Source of the DNA: Liolophura sinensis
Lineage: Eukaryota; Mollusca; Polyplacophora; Chitonida; Chitonidae
Reading direction: 5' to 3'
Assembly (NCBI RefSeq): GCF_032854445.1
Contig: NC_088296.1
Span: forward strand, 24,373,604 to 24,437,603
Length of the DNA stretch: 64,000 nucleotides
Positions 12,701 to 24,173 of the stretch are shown here, piece after piece. The position numbers and the translations under genes are program-made. The number at the start of each line of letters is the position of its first letter. The stretch's first letter is position 1. Under the pieces are notes generated by a model. That model was given only the letters and a program-made list of their open reading frames with translations, made no database searches and was not told the origin of the DNA.

Positions 12701-14925
12701 CAGCTCCTGGTTGTTCATGTCCTTGGTGAGAGTCAGTGATATCTGGCTGCTGGTATCAGACACGGTTGGTTCCGGCTGAGTTGACGCCCCTGGAATCTCC
12801 CAGGTAATGTTCGGGGCGGGAATCCCGCCCTCAGCCTCACAGGTAAATGTTATCTCCGTGTTCTCTGGCACCGGGAAGTCAGGGTCAGACGAGACAGTGA
12901 GATTCTTAACATCAACTGTAGTACAAATAAAAACATATTTCTTATTTATATATTTCTTTGGTGTTTTATGTTGTACTCACAAACAGATTTGTCACTGTTT
13001 ATACGAATTATATTACGGAGAGTCTATACATAGATGACCCATACCTCATTCAGATCGACACTGTTAGGATTCTGGCTGTACTGTTGGTCCGTGCTGACTG
13101 GTGGTTTACGTTTAAAGTTTTACGAGTTGTCCATAACCCAATCACGAGCTCACGGCAAATCAGTATGATTGTACCGCGCTGTAATTGTGCACGTCTATTC
13201 GCGATTTTATAGTGGTGAGAAACGCTGTGTCTACTGTGATGGTTGCGGATTATTCGACCGATGAAGATTAGACATTATCACAACTGAATATCCCAAAAAG
13301 GTATATTGTGTAAGTATAGTCATTTCTTTCTAGCTTTCTGTAAGATAATTGCGCTCTGAAAGTTACTTTTAGTGTATTTTTCCGGATGCACAGTGGGGCT
13401 CGTTATGCGTGCCCTGGATTCTGTGTGACGACTTGTGTGTTAAGGGTTTTGGTCAGTAGGACTGAATGAATCGGTTATTGTAATATATACCATAACCTTA
13501 AAATATCTTTAGAACAAGTAGGCCTAATTATAGTCAGCTGAAACATGGAAATCATTTAAAGGCCAAGATGCCTCAAAGGGCAAAATTATGGTTTACCCTT
13601 CATCCTGCTGAGGTCCAAAGGTTTTTTTTTCACACACCACGCTAATATTAGCAGGAGATAGTTTATACAAACTTGATGTAATCGATGTGGTAATTCTAGA
13701 ATCCAAAAAGATATGAAAAGTTTTTTTCTTCTGTGGTTTGATCAGAACCCAACTAAATATATCGATATGCCTACAGATGATAGCACGTGATGTATACGAC
13801 ATGTATGCTGTTCCTCTTATATTTTCAACGAATCATCTTGGATCAGAAATATCTATTTTTCCCTTCAAAATAAAAAAAAACGTCCATGTGATACCTGAAA
13901 GACCATCGGTTATAACTGGCAATGTATGTTTACTGACTCGTGGCGTCCCCTCTGGTTATACGCGAGAAGGTCCTCCAGCAACTTCTGAATGATCGCTGTC
14001 TGTCCGGTTTCCTCCCACCACAAATTGGTACTCGCTATTGTATAAGTGAAATGCTCATCAGTAGAACGTAAAAATCAATCAAATAAACAAATAACAAATA
14101 ATTACTCCACTAACAGTTACGACAATACTTTTTTTTACGTTTTTATACCAGAAAAAGAGAAAGACTCGGTGCAAATGCTTGCTCTCTTTGTGGTGTCATT
14201 CCGATGGCCATGGCAGAGAGCAATAAACTTTCGTCTACAAGTAGTTTTCACCACATGAGATACATATAGATCGTCAACACATCATCACTTACCAAAGACG
14301 ACAAGCTCCATAGATTTGTCAACCTCACCAGAAGAACACTGAAAAGTGCCATTGTCTCTTGGATACGATGCTGATGTAATGTATAAAGAATTTCCCTCTA
14401 CAAATTTCACATCTGCAGCAGTCCAAGGTAGTTCTGTGACTGTTGATGAATTTTCACTATATAGGAATGTTTTGCAGGTCATATTTGCGTACTTCTTACA
14501 CCATGTCGTGAATGGGTTGACAACAGACTTCCCAATTCCACATTTTAGAACAACTGTTTCTCCTTCCCATACAAAATATGCGCAAGTAGCACAGGAAACT
14601 AGAAACCGAAGTGCTGCAAAAGAAAGAAACGGCGGGGATAAAAATCTGGGCTATTCATATAAGATTTGCTCAAGTCTGAGTTATGTGGACTCAGCCTGGT
14701 TCTCTCACAATGTGCGGTAAATATACTGGTCAATAGCTTATAATCAGATATTAAGAGAGCCTAACCACCCTGTTCTCTCACCAAACAGAGCAATGCGTCT
14801 GAACTAATCAGCCTGGTCAACACACACGGTGGCATGGTACCTTTAAATGTACACAACTGCACAAATAACACACATAGTTCATACTTACCAACTATACACA
14901 AGATCAATTTCCTTGCTATATCCAT
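9568..14925 (-). CDS. Gene A: three-Ig transmembrane receptor with ITSM-like tail
   Basis: Seven exons join in phase: 14889-14925, 14293-14613, 12640-12915, 12012-12278, 11467-11589, 10493-10611, 9568-9732. All have GT-AG borders and the phases run 1,1,1,1,1,0. The product is 435 residues. It starts MDIARKLILCIV, a signal peptide that continues into exon 2. Ig domain 1 (about residues 20-120) has C, then WCKK with an extra C (NMTC), and DNGTFQC, a pattern reminiscent of CD300/pIgR V domains. Ig domains 2 (about 120-212) and 3 (about 212-300) each have a clear first Cys (FTCEA, LTCSA) and second Cys (LLCTA, YSCLA). One transmembrane helix (VVFPVVGLGMLGLIATVCYL) follows, then an acidic tail and a final exon with GHYASI and TVYAQI. 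Several N-glycosylation motifs lie in all three Ig domains. It is likely a cell-surface receptor that signals through phosphotyrosine; adhesion is an alternative. Ligand unknown. Confidence 0.88.
9905..10157 (+). repeat. Near full-length tRNA-derived SINE
   Basis: A tRNA-like head (ggggctcggtggccgaaggg), a weak B-box region, the body gatctgccagcaaccagcgg, ccataatgctggccgc, and the end gaaatattcttgattacgac followed by a caaataaataaataaa tail. It lies in the intron between gene A exons 6 and 7, antisense to the gene. Confidence 0.8.
10493..10611 (-). CDS. Gene A exon 6: acidic cytoplasmic linker
   Basis: 119 nt, phase 1 to 0, acceptor tttgag, donor gtaagt. It encodes a low-complexity, Glu/Gly-rich linker (SEREGETEEGAVGG) between the membrane helix and the tyrosine-motif exon. 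Confidence 0.8.
10690..11450. repeat. About 99-bp minisatellite in gene A intron
   Basis: About 7-8 copies of a 96-101 bp unit containing ggccaacatttggaaaagct, ggagatccaactttgttaag and tatcagttaatccacggtca. It fills most of the intron between the transmembrane exon and the linker exon, so copy number sets that intron's length. Confidence 0.9.
11467..11589 (-). CDS. Gene A exon 5: transmembrane helix
   Basis: 123 nt, phase 1-1. EKWGASLPSWEQ precedes the hydrophobic helix VVFPVVGLGMLGLIATVCYL, followed by the basic/polar LRSEKTNDQ, which puts the C-terminus in the cytosol by the positive-inside rule. Confidence 0.85.
12012..12278 (-). CDS. Gene A exon 4: Ig domain 3 (I/C2-set)
   Basis: 267 nt, phase 1-1. 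KPTVDINMTPTEYYHGDEV leads to NLTCSADGYPDPVI; RTYSCLAVNSEGND gives strand F and the G-strand turn. This is a canonical membrane-proximal Ig domain with four N-glycosylation motifs. Donor gtgagt. Confidence 0.88.
12640..12915 (-). CDS. Gene A exon 3: Ig domain 2 (C2/CD80-like)
   Basis: 276 nt, phase 1-1. It reads DFPVPENTEITFTCEAEGG, then PNITWEIPG and NNQELLCTAQQ, with the second Cys in LLCTA in place of the usual YxC. This style is common in CD80-like C2-set domains of nephrin- and BCAM-type adhesion receptors. Donor gtatgt. Confidence 0.85.
13935..14098 (+). repeat. SINE fragment in gene A intron
   Basis: Diverged body (cagcaacttctgaatgatcg, cggtttcctcccaccacaaa) and tail (aagtgaaatgctcatcagta, caaataaacaaataac) of the same SINE family as 9905-10157, antisense to gene A, between exons 2 and 3. 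Confidence 0.65.
14293..14613 (-). CDS. Gene A exon 2: Ig V-like domain 1
   Basis: 321 nt, phase 1-1, acceptor ttttgcag, donor gtaagt. It completes the signal peptide (LRFLVSC) and encodes one Ig domain. VVLKC gives strand B, TTWCKKY strand C with an added Cys, NMTCKTF the possible partner Cys, and SYPRDNGTFQC strand F. The WCK...C spacing is what suggests the CD300/pIgR-like V subtype. Confidence 0.85.
14889..14925 (-). CDS. Gene A exon 1: signal peptide start
   Basis: ATG at 14923-14925 opens MDIARKLILCIV, a basic start followed by a hydrophobic run; donor gtaagt at 14888. The first in-frame Met with this profile was taken as the start. The frame is also open a little upstream, but no convincing upstream acceptor was seen. 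Confidence 0.75.
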
Positions 14926-16640
14926 GTCTTCGGATTTAGGTGAGAAGACAATGTAATACTGATAGCTGTATGATATAATACGTATACAAAATAGTTGTGG
15001 CGATATCGAACACTACAACTGGCAGAGTAAAACACAACGCCTTGTGTTGTGTTGTGAACTATTCAGTCGCTGTAGATGGCCTCGAATGTGTATAAACATG
15101 CATGTGCATGTATATATTGAGTCCTTCATTTAAACAATTATAATGTAAAATAAATATTCTGTACTTTACAATTAAGACCATACAAATTTGCTTATCTGTG
15201 TATGTCAAATATGCTTTTGACCAACTTCCCGTTTTCGTCACGGATACACTGGAAATGCACCTGACCTTGTCCTTTTATGTCAATGATTAGTGATGTGGTG
15301 CGCATCAAACTATGAAGGAAAGGATGTATGCACATGTGTGTGTATGTGTATACATATAAGGGGACTTTATCAATGATGCCGTATTTTCTGTGTGTGGGAT
15401 TCTATCCACGGAACAATGGGTTTAACGGTGTGCATGTCGCTCCAAGCGCTTACATAAAAGACGTGCAATGTATACCTCTGTTTTAAGATCAATTTTAACC
15501 CGACTAATTTAATCGGGTGTTTTCTTGATGTTTATTCACTGGCAACGAATCTTGAAAAAAAACACTAACATATCTTTAACATGAATATTGTATCGGCCAA
15601 ACATACATATTTGTTTTCAGGCCATTGATATAAAGGGAGATCACTGCGTAACATGTTGACAGCCGCTTGGTAACATGGTTTGCATCTACTTGTAACCGCA
15701 TCGTTCGCTCAGCTAAACGGAATCGAAGGGCAAACGTATGTTATGTGGTGAGTTAAGTAATCACTTATATTACAGATAATTTTGCGAATATCTTGTTTCA
15801 TAAACGGCGTCAATAAGTTGTAAGTGTAAGCCGCTAATAGCTGACTTTTTTGCTGAAATTATGTTGCGAATACAGATTGGGTAACGTTGTCTTACCAGGC
15901 TGTATGTTTCAGGCCATAATTGCAATGTGCGATGTGCACTGGGTTGAATGGACCTCATAAAACGGCGAACAATTTCCGCCACCAATATTTTGCACTAGCT
16001 TTTTTTAAGAAAATGATAGGCACCGAAGACGTAATAACCACAGATAATTGACAAAACCAGTTAAGGTGTGCGCTGCAGAACACACAGTTTGTTCAAAGGC
16101 TGATAATGACTGGACAATGAAATAAAACTTCATACTGAAGGACATCGTGACTCTAATGTGGGGCGTGCGAGCCATTTCAAATGGTTAACTGTTTACGGGG
16201 AGTAGCCGTTGAAACGTAAAGATCATACAATCAGAACAGAAAGTAATACTGATAATTTCCAACATCATAACAGCATACTCGCTTCCATGAATTCTATTAC
16301 CGAAAAGTGGTTTACGCAACCCCAGCGTAGTGTTACAAGTTTGTGTGAATGCAAGATAAACAGTCAACCGAATGACAGTGCATCGCGACTTCCAAGTCAA
16401 AGAAATCTTCGAATTTCACCAACTGCCGATCTAATTTGTTCACGCTGTGTAGGAAAGGGCCAGAAAAGTACCAAGCTGGGTGCACGAATTGACCCCATGA
16501 AGAAGACAGAACAAGTTTAACTGGAAAACCTTATCCTGAGGTTACAGGAAGAACAGTTGGACATCCACGTGGTCCTGATTATTGTCTTCACAAAATAAGC
16601 ATTTATTTGGCTGGTGATAATTTAACGATCTCGAGTATGT
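14926..16640. other. Intergenic, upstream of gene A
   Basis: No coding or RNA feature supported. This interval should hold the gene A promoter, but no TATA or initiator element could be assigned with confidence. Confidence 0.35.
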
Positions 16641-16647
16641 AAGGCGG

Positions 16648-16786
16648 GCCTCCGTGGCTCAGTTGGTTAGCGAGGGTTTCCCCAGGACTCTGCCCGGTTT
16701 CCTACCACCATAATGTGGTAACGTCGTGAAAGTGAAATATTCTTGAGTACGGCGTAAAACTCCAATAAAATAAATAAATAAATCAG
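16648..16786 (+). repeat. SINE with internal deletion
   Basis: A clear tRNA-like A-box head (gcctccgtggctcagttggt) runs directly into gggtttccccaggactctgc and the usual body end gaaatattcttgagtacggc plus an aataaataaataaa tail. The B-box part present in longer copies is missing. Confidence 0.8.
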
Positions 16787-16884
16787 TGTGTAAGTTTCGG
16801 ACTAAGGGACATAACTCTTAGAGAGTATGCAGGCGGGGGATCCGAACATGTGCTTGATCGATCTCACTAGTTGATTTGAAGGGT

Positions 16885-19015
16885 AAGGCTGGTTGTCCGC
16901 CATCTTCCATTAAGACAAGTAAGGCCGCTAAACTAATTTCCTTCCGTCTATTCGTCTTTCGGGTAAGATTTAGAGGCCATCTGCCGCTGGGTACCACGAA
17001 ATTTATCTTGTTGTATTGTAGTTTTCATTCCATGGATTCCATTCCTTGTATACAACGTCCGCCATCTTTCATTAGAATAAGAAATGCCGCTAAACTAATT
17101 TCCTTCGGTCTATTCGTCTTTCAGGTAAGATTTAGAGGCCATCTGCCCCTGGGTAACACGCAATTTATCTTGTCGTATTGTAGTTTTCATTCCATGGATT
17201 CCACTCCTTGTATACAACGTCCGTCATCTTCCATTAAAATAAGTAATGCGGTTGAACTAATTTCCTTCCATCTATTCGTCTTTCGGGTAAGATTTAGAGG
17301 ACATCTGTCCCTGGGTAACACGCAATTTATCTTGTCGTATTGTAGTTTTCATTCCATGGATTCCACTCCTTGTATATAACGTCCTTCATTTTCCATTAAA
17401 ATAGATAATGCGGTTGAACTAATTTTCTTCCGTCTATTCGTCTTTACGGTAAGATCTAGAGGCCATCTGCCCCTGGGTAACACGCAATTTATCTTGTCGT
17501 ATTGTAGTTTTCATTCCGTGGATTCCAGTCCTTGTATACAACGTCCTTCATTTTCCATTAAAATAGATAATGCGGTTGAACTAATTTCCTTCCGTCTATT
17601 CGTCTTTCGGGTAAGATTTAGAGGCCATCTGCCCCTGGGTAACACGCAATTTATCTTGTCGTATTGTAGTTTTCATTCCGTGGATTCCAGTCCTTGTATA
17701 CAACGTCCGTCATCTTCCATTAAAATAAGTAATGCGGCTATACTAATTTCCTTCCGTCTATTCGTCTTTACGGTAAGATTTAGAGGCCATCTGCCCCTGG
17801 GTAACACGCGATTTATCTCGTGGTATGGTAGTTTTCATTCCATGGATTCCATTCCTTGTATACAACGTCCGCCATCTTCCATTAAAATAAGTAATGCGGT
17901 TGAACTAATTTCCTTCCGTCCATTGGTCTTTCAGGTAAGATTTAGAGGCCATCTGCCCCTGGGTAACACGCAATTTATCTTGTCGTTTTGAAGTTTTCAT
18001 TCCATGGATTCCACTCCTTGTATACAACGTCCGTCATCTTCCATTAAAATAAGTAGGCCTAATGCGGTTTACCTAATTTCCTTCCGTCTATTCGTCTTTA
18101 CGGTAAGTTTTAGAGGCCATCTGCCCCTGGGTAACACGCAATTTATCTTGTCGTATTGTATTTTTCATTCCATGGATTCCACTCCTTGTATACAACTTTC
18201 GCCATCTTCCATTAAAATAAGTAATGCCGCTGAACTAATTTCCTCCCGTCTATTGGTCTTTCAGGTAAGATTTAGAGGCCATCTGCCCCTGGGTAACACG
18301 CAATTTATCTTGTCGTTTTGAAGTTTTCATTCCATGGATTCCATTCCTTGTATACAACGTCGGCCATCTTCCATTAAAATAAGTAATGCCGCTGAACTAA
18401 TTTCCTTCCGTCTATTCGTCTTTCGGGTAAGATTTAGAGGCCATCTGCCGCTGGCTAACACGCAATTTATCTTGTCGTATTGTAGTTTTCATTCCATGGA
18501 TTCCACTCCTTGTATACAACTTCCGCCATCTTCCATTAAAATAAGTAATGCGGTTGAACTAATTTCCTTCCGTCCATTGGTCTTTCGGGTAAGATTTAGA
18601 GGCCTTCTGCCCCTGGGTAACACGCAATTTATCTGGTCGTTTTGAAGTTTTCATTCCATGGATTCCATTCCTTGTATACAACGTCCGCCATCTTCCATTA
18701 AAATAAGTAATGCCGCTGAACTAATTTCCTTCTGTCTATTCGTCTTTCAGGTAAGATTTAGAGGCCATCTGCCGCTGGCTAACACGCAATTTATCTTGTC
18801 GTATTGTAGTTTTCATTCCAAGGATTCCACTCCTAGTATACAACTTCCGTCATCTTCCATTAAAATAAGTAATGCGGTTGAACTGATTTTCTTCCGTCTA
18901 TTCGTCTTTCACGTAAGATTTAGAGGCCATCTGCCCCTGGGTAACACGCAATTTATCTTGTCGTATTGTAGTTTTCATTCCATGGATTCCACTCCTTGTA
19001 TACAACGCATTAAGA
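16885..19015 (+). repeat. 162-bp tandem satellite
   Basis: About 13 copies with an exact 162-bp period (for example the catggattcc motif at 17031, 17193, 17355). The 54-codon unit stays open in one plus-strand frame and repeats IQRPSSSIKISNAVELISF and RVRFRGHLPLGNTQF. Each unit also carries ttcg/ttcaggtaagattta, which looks like an acceptor fused to a donor. No start, signal peptide or known domain is seen; treated as non-coding satellite. Confidence 0.9.
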
Positions 19016-21785
19016 TGGTCTGCCATCTTTCATTAAGGTAGTGCGGCTAAACCAATTTATCCGTGTTATATTGAGCCGACCAAAGAAGGGCAACAATTAA
19101 GGCCGACAGTCCCAAGGCACCAGATGACTGGGAACTCAAACAATGAGTGAGAGGTCTAAGATCGAAAATGGAGAGAATCCAGAAAATATAGAGTGCTACA
19201 AAATCTCCATAGCCTACCTCATCAGCAAGAGATTTGCCGAGTTGGTACCAAATTGAGAGCTGGTAAAGGACTACGGCAGGGTTTGGTATTGTGACGACAA
19301 TTCATGGACAATCTGTTATGTATATCAGATTAACTGAAGTTACTTGGAAGTACATGTAATCTGACTGACTGGTGTTAAATGTACACTGGAAATGTAAGCT
19401 GTGGTTGCCGGACTGTGCGGAATATTTGCATAGGCCTATGTCGAGTTCTAAAACCCTGACAGAACTGATTATTCACAGAAAAATTTGAGTGGACTGAGAC
19501 AGAAAATGTAAGCGTTTAATGCCTGTCTGACATTTTATTGTTTACAAAAATGAAAAATAAGAAAAATTTCACGGGGTTATTTTTGATACAGGCATGTGTT
19601 GTTGACGACTGATTACAACAACAACAGTCAAATATCAGTGACCGATTGTCGCAGAATTCTGGTATAAAAGTGTACTCATTGTTGGTTTACAACTCATAGA
19701 TTATAAAACAGGTATAAATTACTGGAGTTTTAATGATCTTACCTCAATTAAAAGCCATTAAAATATTTATTTCCGAACGAAATTGGTAGAAATTTCAGCA
19801 CATATACCTGTCGAAATATTTTTAAATTGCGAAAGACTGGTTACCGGGTACAGCCTTGTCAGCAAGCCGGCCAGAGTTAGTCCCCCTGAAACTCACTCAA
19901 ACGGTATGGATTATGCTGGTGGAATATTTGATGATTTGATTGTATATATGTGAATAAATGGTTTTCACTGTTTACTGCTCGAACTGAAAGACAAATATTC
20001 GCATCTTCTATTATGCTGTTCTTGCTGGATCACTGATATAAGTCCCAAGACTGAGTTTTTCTCCAAGAGCTATATTGGAACAATGCAGACTGATGATGAA
20101 TGTGGTGTTATAAATGGAATAACAGCATCAAACAACTGGATGGAGTATTGAGAGTAAATCCACATGTAGTGGAGTCTCAAGATACCCGAGGTAAATATCG
20201 GTCTCTTACGCCACCAAAAGACTTTACCTCAGGGTCGGTACAGATTAACTGGTGATAAACAGAAAACAGAGTATAGCTTATATTCTTGATCTCTACAGGT
20301 TATAAAAATCCGCTATAGTATGTGACGGGTGACATTCTTACAAGACGATGGGTCCAAAACTGGATTGTGATTGCCTACGATTCATGTGGTCGCCTGACAA
20401 TGACTGCAACCGAGACCGGTCTGTCATTCAGGCAATAAGGTAAAACTGAACCAAGGTCCAGCATCTAAAATAGTTCCCGATCACGGATTTTCGTTCGACA
20501 TTGGAAACAGTATCCTAAAGGATAAATCATGTTTATCATTTCAATACTGAAGTTTTCCCAATCATGTTGTTTTTCTGTGGTCATTTACCCTTTGATGTCA
20601 GTTGTTTGCTGCGTATTTAAGCTTGCAACTTAAAGCCGTGTGTATACGTTCAAATAATCTAGGCCATAGGGCCAGCTCTGGGTCTCAAACAGCTATAACG
20701 TGTTACGTGTGACCATTTGCCAGCTATCACACGATCCTCGATGACAGAGCACTCTGTTAAAAAAAGCTTCCGCGGAAAACACTGCAACGCCCACCTGCTG
20801 AAGATGCGTCAAGGCCGTAAGTTTTCTTGCCGTAAGGGTGTTCAGAGTGACATACAGCTTTGTCGGGAGTGTGGTACAGATGAAACTCGATCCAGGCATA
20901 TAGCTATTGAGTAAAGCAGCGATTTCAAATGATTTTAGAATAATTCAGTGTGCCCTAAAAACAGGGCCAATGCATATCAAACGCCCAATGAGAGAATCAC
21001 TGTAAGTTATATACTCTTTCAACAACATAGCTACTACGGATGAACGCATCGACCAAATGTTGGCCGAAATGCCACACAACCAATCAACCTTCCATGATGT
21101 GACTAAACATCCGGGGTGAGCTGCTTCTGGAGGAAATAAAGAAGCGCTTGCTAAACTCCTTAGCCTACTATCGGAAAAAACATCGACCTTCCCCTCTCCC
21201 ACCCCACCTCCTGGCAAAGCAAAAGAGATGAGAAGTAAGAGAATAGAAAGTGGGTGGGATCCGACACTCATCATCAGGCTAAGAACAATTCAGGATTATC
21301 GACAAGAAACGCTAGACTTGTTGTCGTCGTTGGCGACACAAAAAGCCAGGAAACTTTCTTGGACACGCCATGGGTGATCGGAAATTTCGTGCGGGGGTAG
21401 CAGATGGGTGTCCCCAGTGGGCATCCGCTCAATATAGATGGAATGGCTTCGTTAGAAGGCAGCGCTCAAGACCGGCGTAGGGGCCTATAGGCCATTTTAC
21501 AAGATCATCTCTAATGTGCATAAAACTTGCCTAATAACTTTGCAGTAATGATATGAGATAAACCTGACCAACGCTCATTGTTCACATTCACGATTGCCAT
21601 TTGGGATACATCCAATACATCCAATGGGAAGATAACTTCTGTGAGTTTTATGTTTGATTTCTGGACAGAAATTTAATCATGTTTGCCATTTTAAAAATTT
21701 AATTAAATTAGAAATTTTAGAAAATTTTTAAAACGGTGGTTTTAAAATTTCCATACTTATTTCCATAGTTATTATCCTTGGTCTT
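19016..21785. other. Intergenic, no gene recognised
   Basis: Contains short frames on both strands (for example 20693-20899 and 20945-21274, minus) without family signatures. Nothing here could be supported as a gene. Confidence 0.4.
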
Positions 21786-21787
21786 GT

Positions 21788-22058
21788 CACACCAAAGACC
21801 TTAAAAGAGGAAGTTGTACCTTCCTCACTAGGCGTTCAGAAGGGGATAGTGCACCGACTGGTTGACCCGTATCAGTAAAATGGCTCGGGCGGGGTGACTT
21901 ACTTGCCTTTGGTGAAGCAACACTTGATAAAAGAGCGGTGGAAATCCGTCCTGCAACAAGGAGGCACATTACATGCACTCTAAGGATTCCTTCGTCGTCA
22001 TATGACTAAAAAATTGTTAAGTACGACGTTTAACCCCCAGCTCTCACTCACTCATAGT
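21788..22058 (+). repeat. Second SINE family, near full length
   Basis: Contains gttcagaaggggatagtgca, gactggttgacccgtatcag and the tail cgtcatatgactaaaaaatt then gttaagtacgacgtttaacc and ctcactcactca. This tail style is one I associate with molluscan SINEs. Related pieces occur at 22745-22905 and 36238-36296. Confidence 0.7.
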
Positions 22059-22744
22059 TACTATCTCCTTGATTATTCTCATTATCGACTGATCATTTCA
22101 TGTTTAAACCACACTTCGTTAAAGGGCTGCTAAGTCATGTACTTGTGCCTAACTTACATATATGTACGATGTATGAAGTCACTATGTGTTCTATCCACGA
22201 AAACTAATCGAACAAATCCATTCAATCCGATATTCTGCATTCTTGTAGTCTAATATACATTGTCGTAAAATGTGTAGGGCCTATGTTGTTGTTGTTTCAA
22301 TGAAATGACGATCGTGATGAGTGACGTACGCTTATGTAATATTTCTGGGGCTGTGGTGGCAAACTGCTGTTGGGTTAGTCAAATTGGTAAGTGCGATCAT
22401 TACAGAATAAAGATTTACTTACAATTTAACATGTTTAACTGTATTTTTTGCTTTAATGTGACCGATGGCAATATCGGGATTCCCCCTAAGCTATGTCAGA
22501 GGCGACACCTGGTGGCCAGACCAGCCTCCGTCTGACTTGAAAATACTGGAGCCAGAAATCGTAGTTAAACTATGAAATGAAGTTTAAGGTCATTAAAGGT
22601 GCGAAGAACTTAACTCTGAGTTTTTCGGTCGAAGCCATGTAAGGACTGCACTTCGTGAATTTTCTTCCTTTTTTTCATGTTTAACAGTTTCGTAAGAAGT
22701 AAGAACCGGCATTGGTTTTTGTGAGTTATAACTGGGATATAGGG

Positions 22745-22905
22745 CTGGTTGGGTCATACCAAATGCTTTAAAAATGGCACATGTTACTGCCTCTCTTGGC
22801 TCTCAGCACTGTCAGGTGAGAGCAAGAAAACATGATTGGTTGGACCCGGTGTCAGCATGACGTTTGTACCACTACCGCTTTCTGGGCTCAGTCTGTAGAG
22901 CTGCC
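22745..22905 (+). repeat. Fragment of the second SINE family
   Basis: Shares a ctctcagcactgtcaggtga-type segment and gattggttggacccggtgtc with the element at 21788-22058; the tail is absent. Confidence 0.5.
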
Positions 22906-24086
22906 ATCATGAAGCTAGCTGAACGAAGAAACAACAGTTTTCGTTTGCGATACAAAACTTGAAGTCAAAAGATTTACATGTTAAGACATAGTTAAACAGT
23001 TAGACGCGTAAGAATTGTGTAAATTATACCAGGATTGTCGGACACAAAATTCCTATCACGGACTTTATTTTCATCATACACAATAACGGAAATAAAAGAT
23101 AAAATTACGTGGTAAAATCCATATGTACGGTAAAATGTCCAGTTTAGAAAAGCATAAACATGACCGACTCCGCAGACGATTAATATGGCTTAGTCTGTCA
23201 AACTGTACCGATTGGGTATTCCATCTACACTTCTATCAAAGTGGGTTAATATACAACTAGAATGGATTCGCGAACAGCAGATCCTAGGCCGGGATCCCAG
23301 ATCCAAGTACACGGTCAGTATAACAGCAAGTTTATACTTCCACATCTCAATCCACGACCTGCCATGCACAGACTGATTGCTCTACTGATAGCTTGGCCGT
23401 TGTCAAAAAGCCAACACCTGGACCACGACACATGTGGATATCTGTCAATCACCCTGGCCTGGTTAGCGTATAGTAAAGAAGACAAGGTCTGCGCAAAAAA
23501 AGCTAACTTTTGGAAATACATACACAAGAAAAACTGGTTGAGCCAATCGGTACTGCAGTGCAAACCAAATAATTCGGAGAACATATATATGAGACCCACT
23601 GTTCGCAGCCATTGTATTACACTACATAGCTTGTATATGTAAATGTGCCAAATGTGGTAAATCTGCCTTTGGGCATTATTTGAAAACGTGACACAGATCA
23701 ACGATTTTCAGCACACATAGAGTACATTTGTAGCGTTTTGCACTCAATGAATTTCACCTTTACAGTTAGGACGGTTTTCTCTCACCAGACCTCCAAATAT
23801 GGTGGAAAATACGCTTTTTCGCATTTTGATCGCAATTTGCGAAAAAACTATACGCCTCCGGAAAGGAATCAGAACATATTCATGATCAGGACGTCAAGCT
23901 ACGTCGTGAACCTTGCTTATAAATAATAATAATAATAATAATAATGATAATGGTAATGATAATAATAAACAGAACGATTACAATAGGTGTCCCGTTCCGA
24001 GAACATGTCTACCCGTTGTTTCAGAATACATGCATATTTAGTTGATACATTATATCCTCCATAAAGACTGTTTTAGTCCTGACACA
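22906..24086. other. Intergenic, downstream of gene B
   Basis: Overlapping frames at 23262-23642 (plus) and 23315-23701 (minus) have no recognisable domain. An (AAT)n microsatellite sits at 23925-23967. No convincing aataaa for gene B was found close to its proposed stop. Confidence 0.4.
23925..23967 (+). repeat. (AAT)n microsatellite
   Basis: Runs of aataataataat with interruptions. Confidence 0.9.
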
Positions 24087-24173
24087 TCACACGTTGTTAC
24101 AACTGGGAATTGTCGCTGGTTTCTGTACCACAGGGCCGAAGTGTGGCAATGGGTTTTCACACATTGGAACAAG
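24087..24173 (-). CDS. Gene B candidate terminal exon
   Basis: The acceptor tacattacag and phase 0 fit the previous exon. It encodes 28 residues beginning LVPMCENPLPHFGPV and stops at TGA 24087-24089. No motif is recognised. Another terminal exon further downstream cannot be excluded. Confidence 0.45.
   Translation of the reverse strand, partial: LVPMCENPLPHFGPVVQKPATIPSCNNV

Noticed and set aside
16650-16690. Possible tRNA gene
   Set aside because: Only the A-box half is tRNA-like and it continues into a SINE body and AATAAA-rich tail, so it is a SINE head.
20693-21274. Minus-strand frames, one with a hydrophobic start
   Set aside because: The hydrophobic segment could pass for a signal peptide, but no domain or exon continuation was found.
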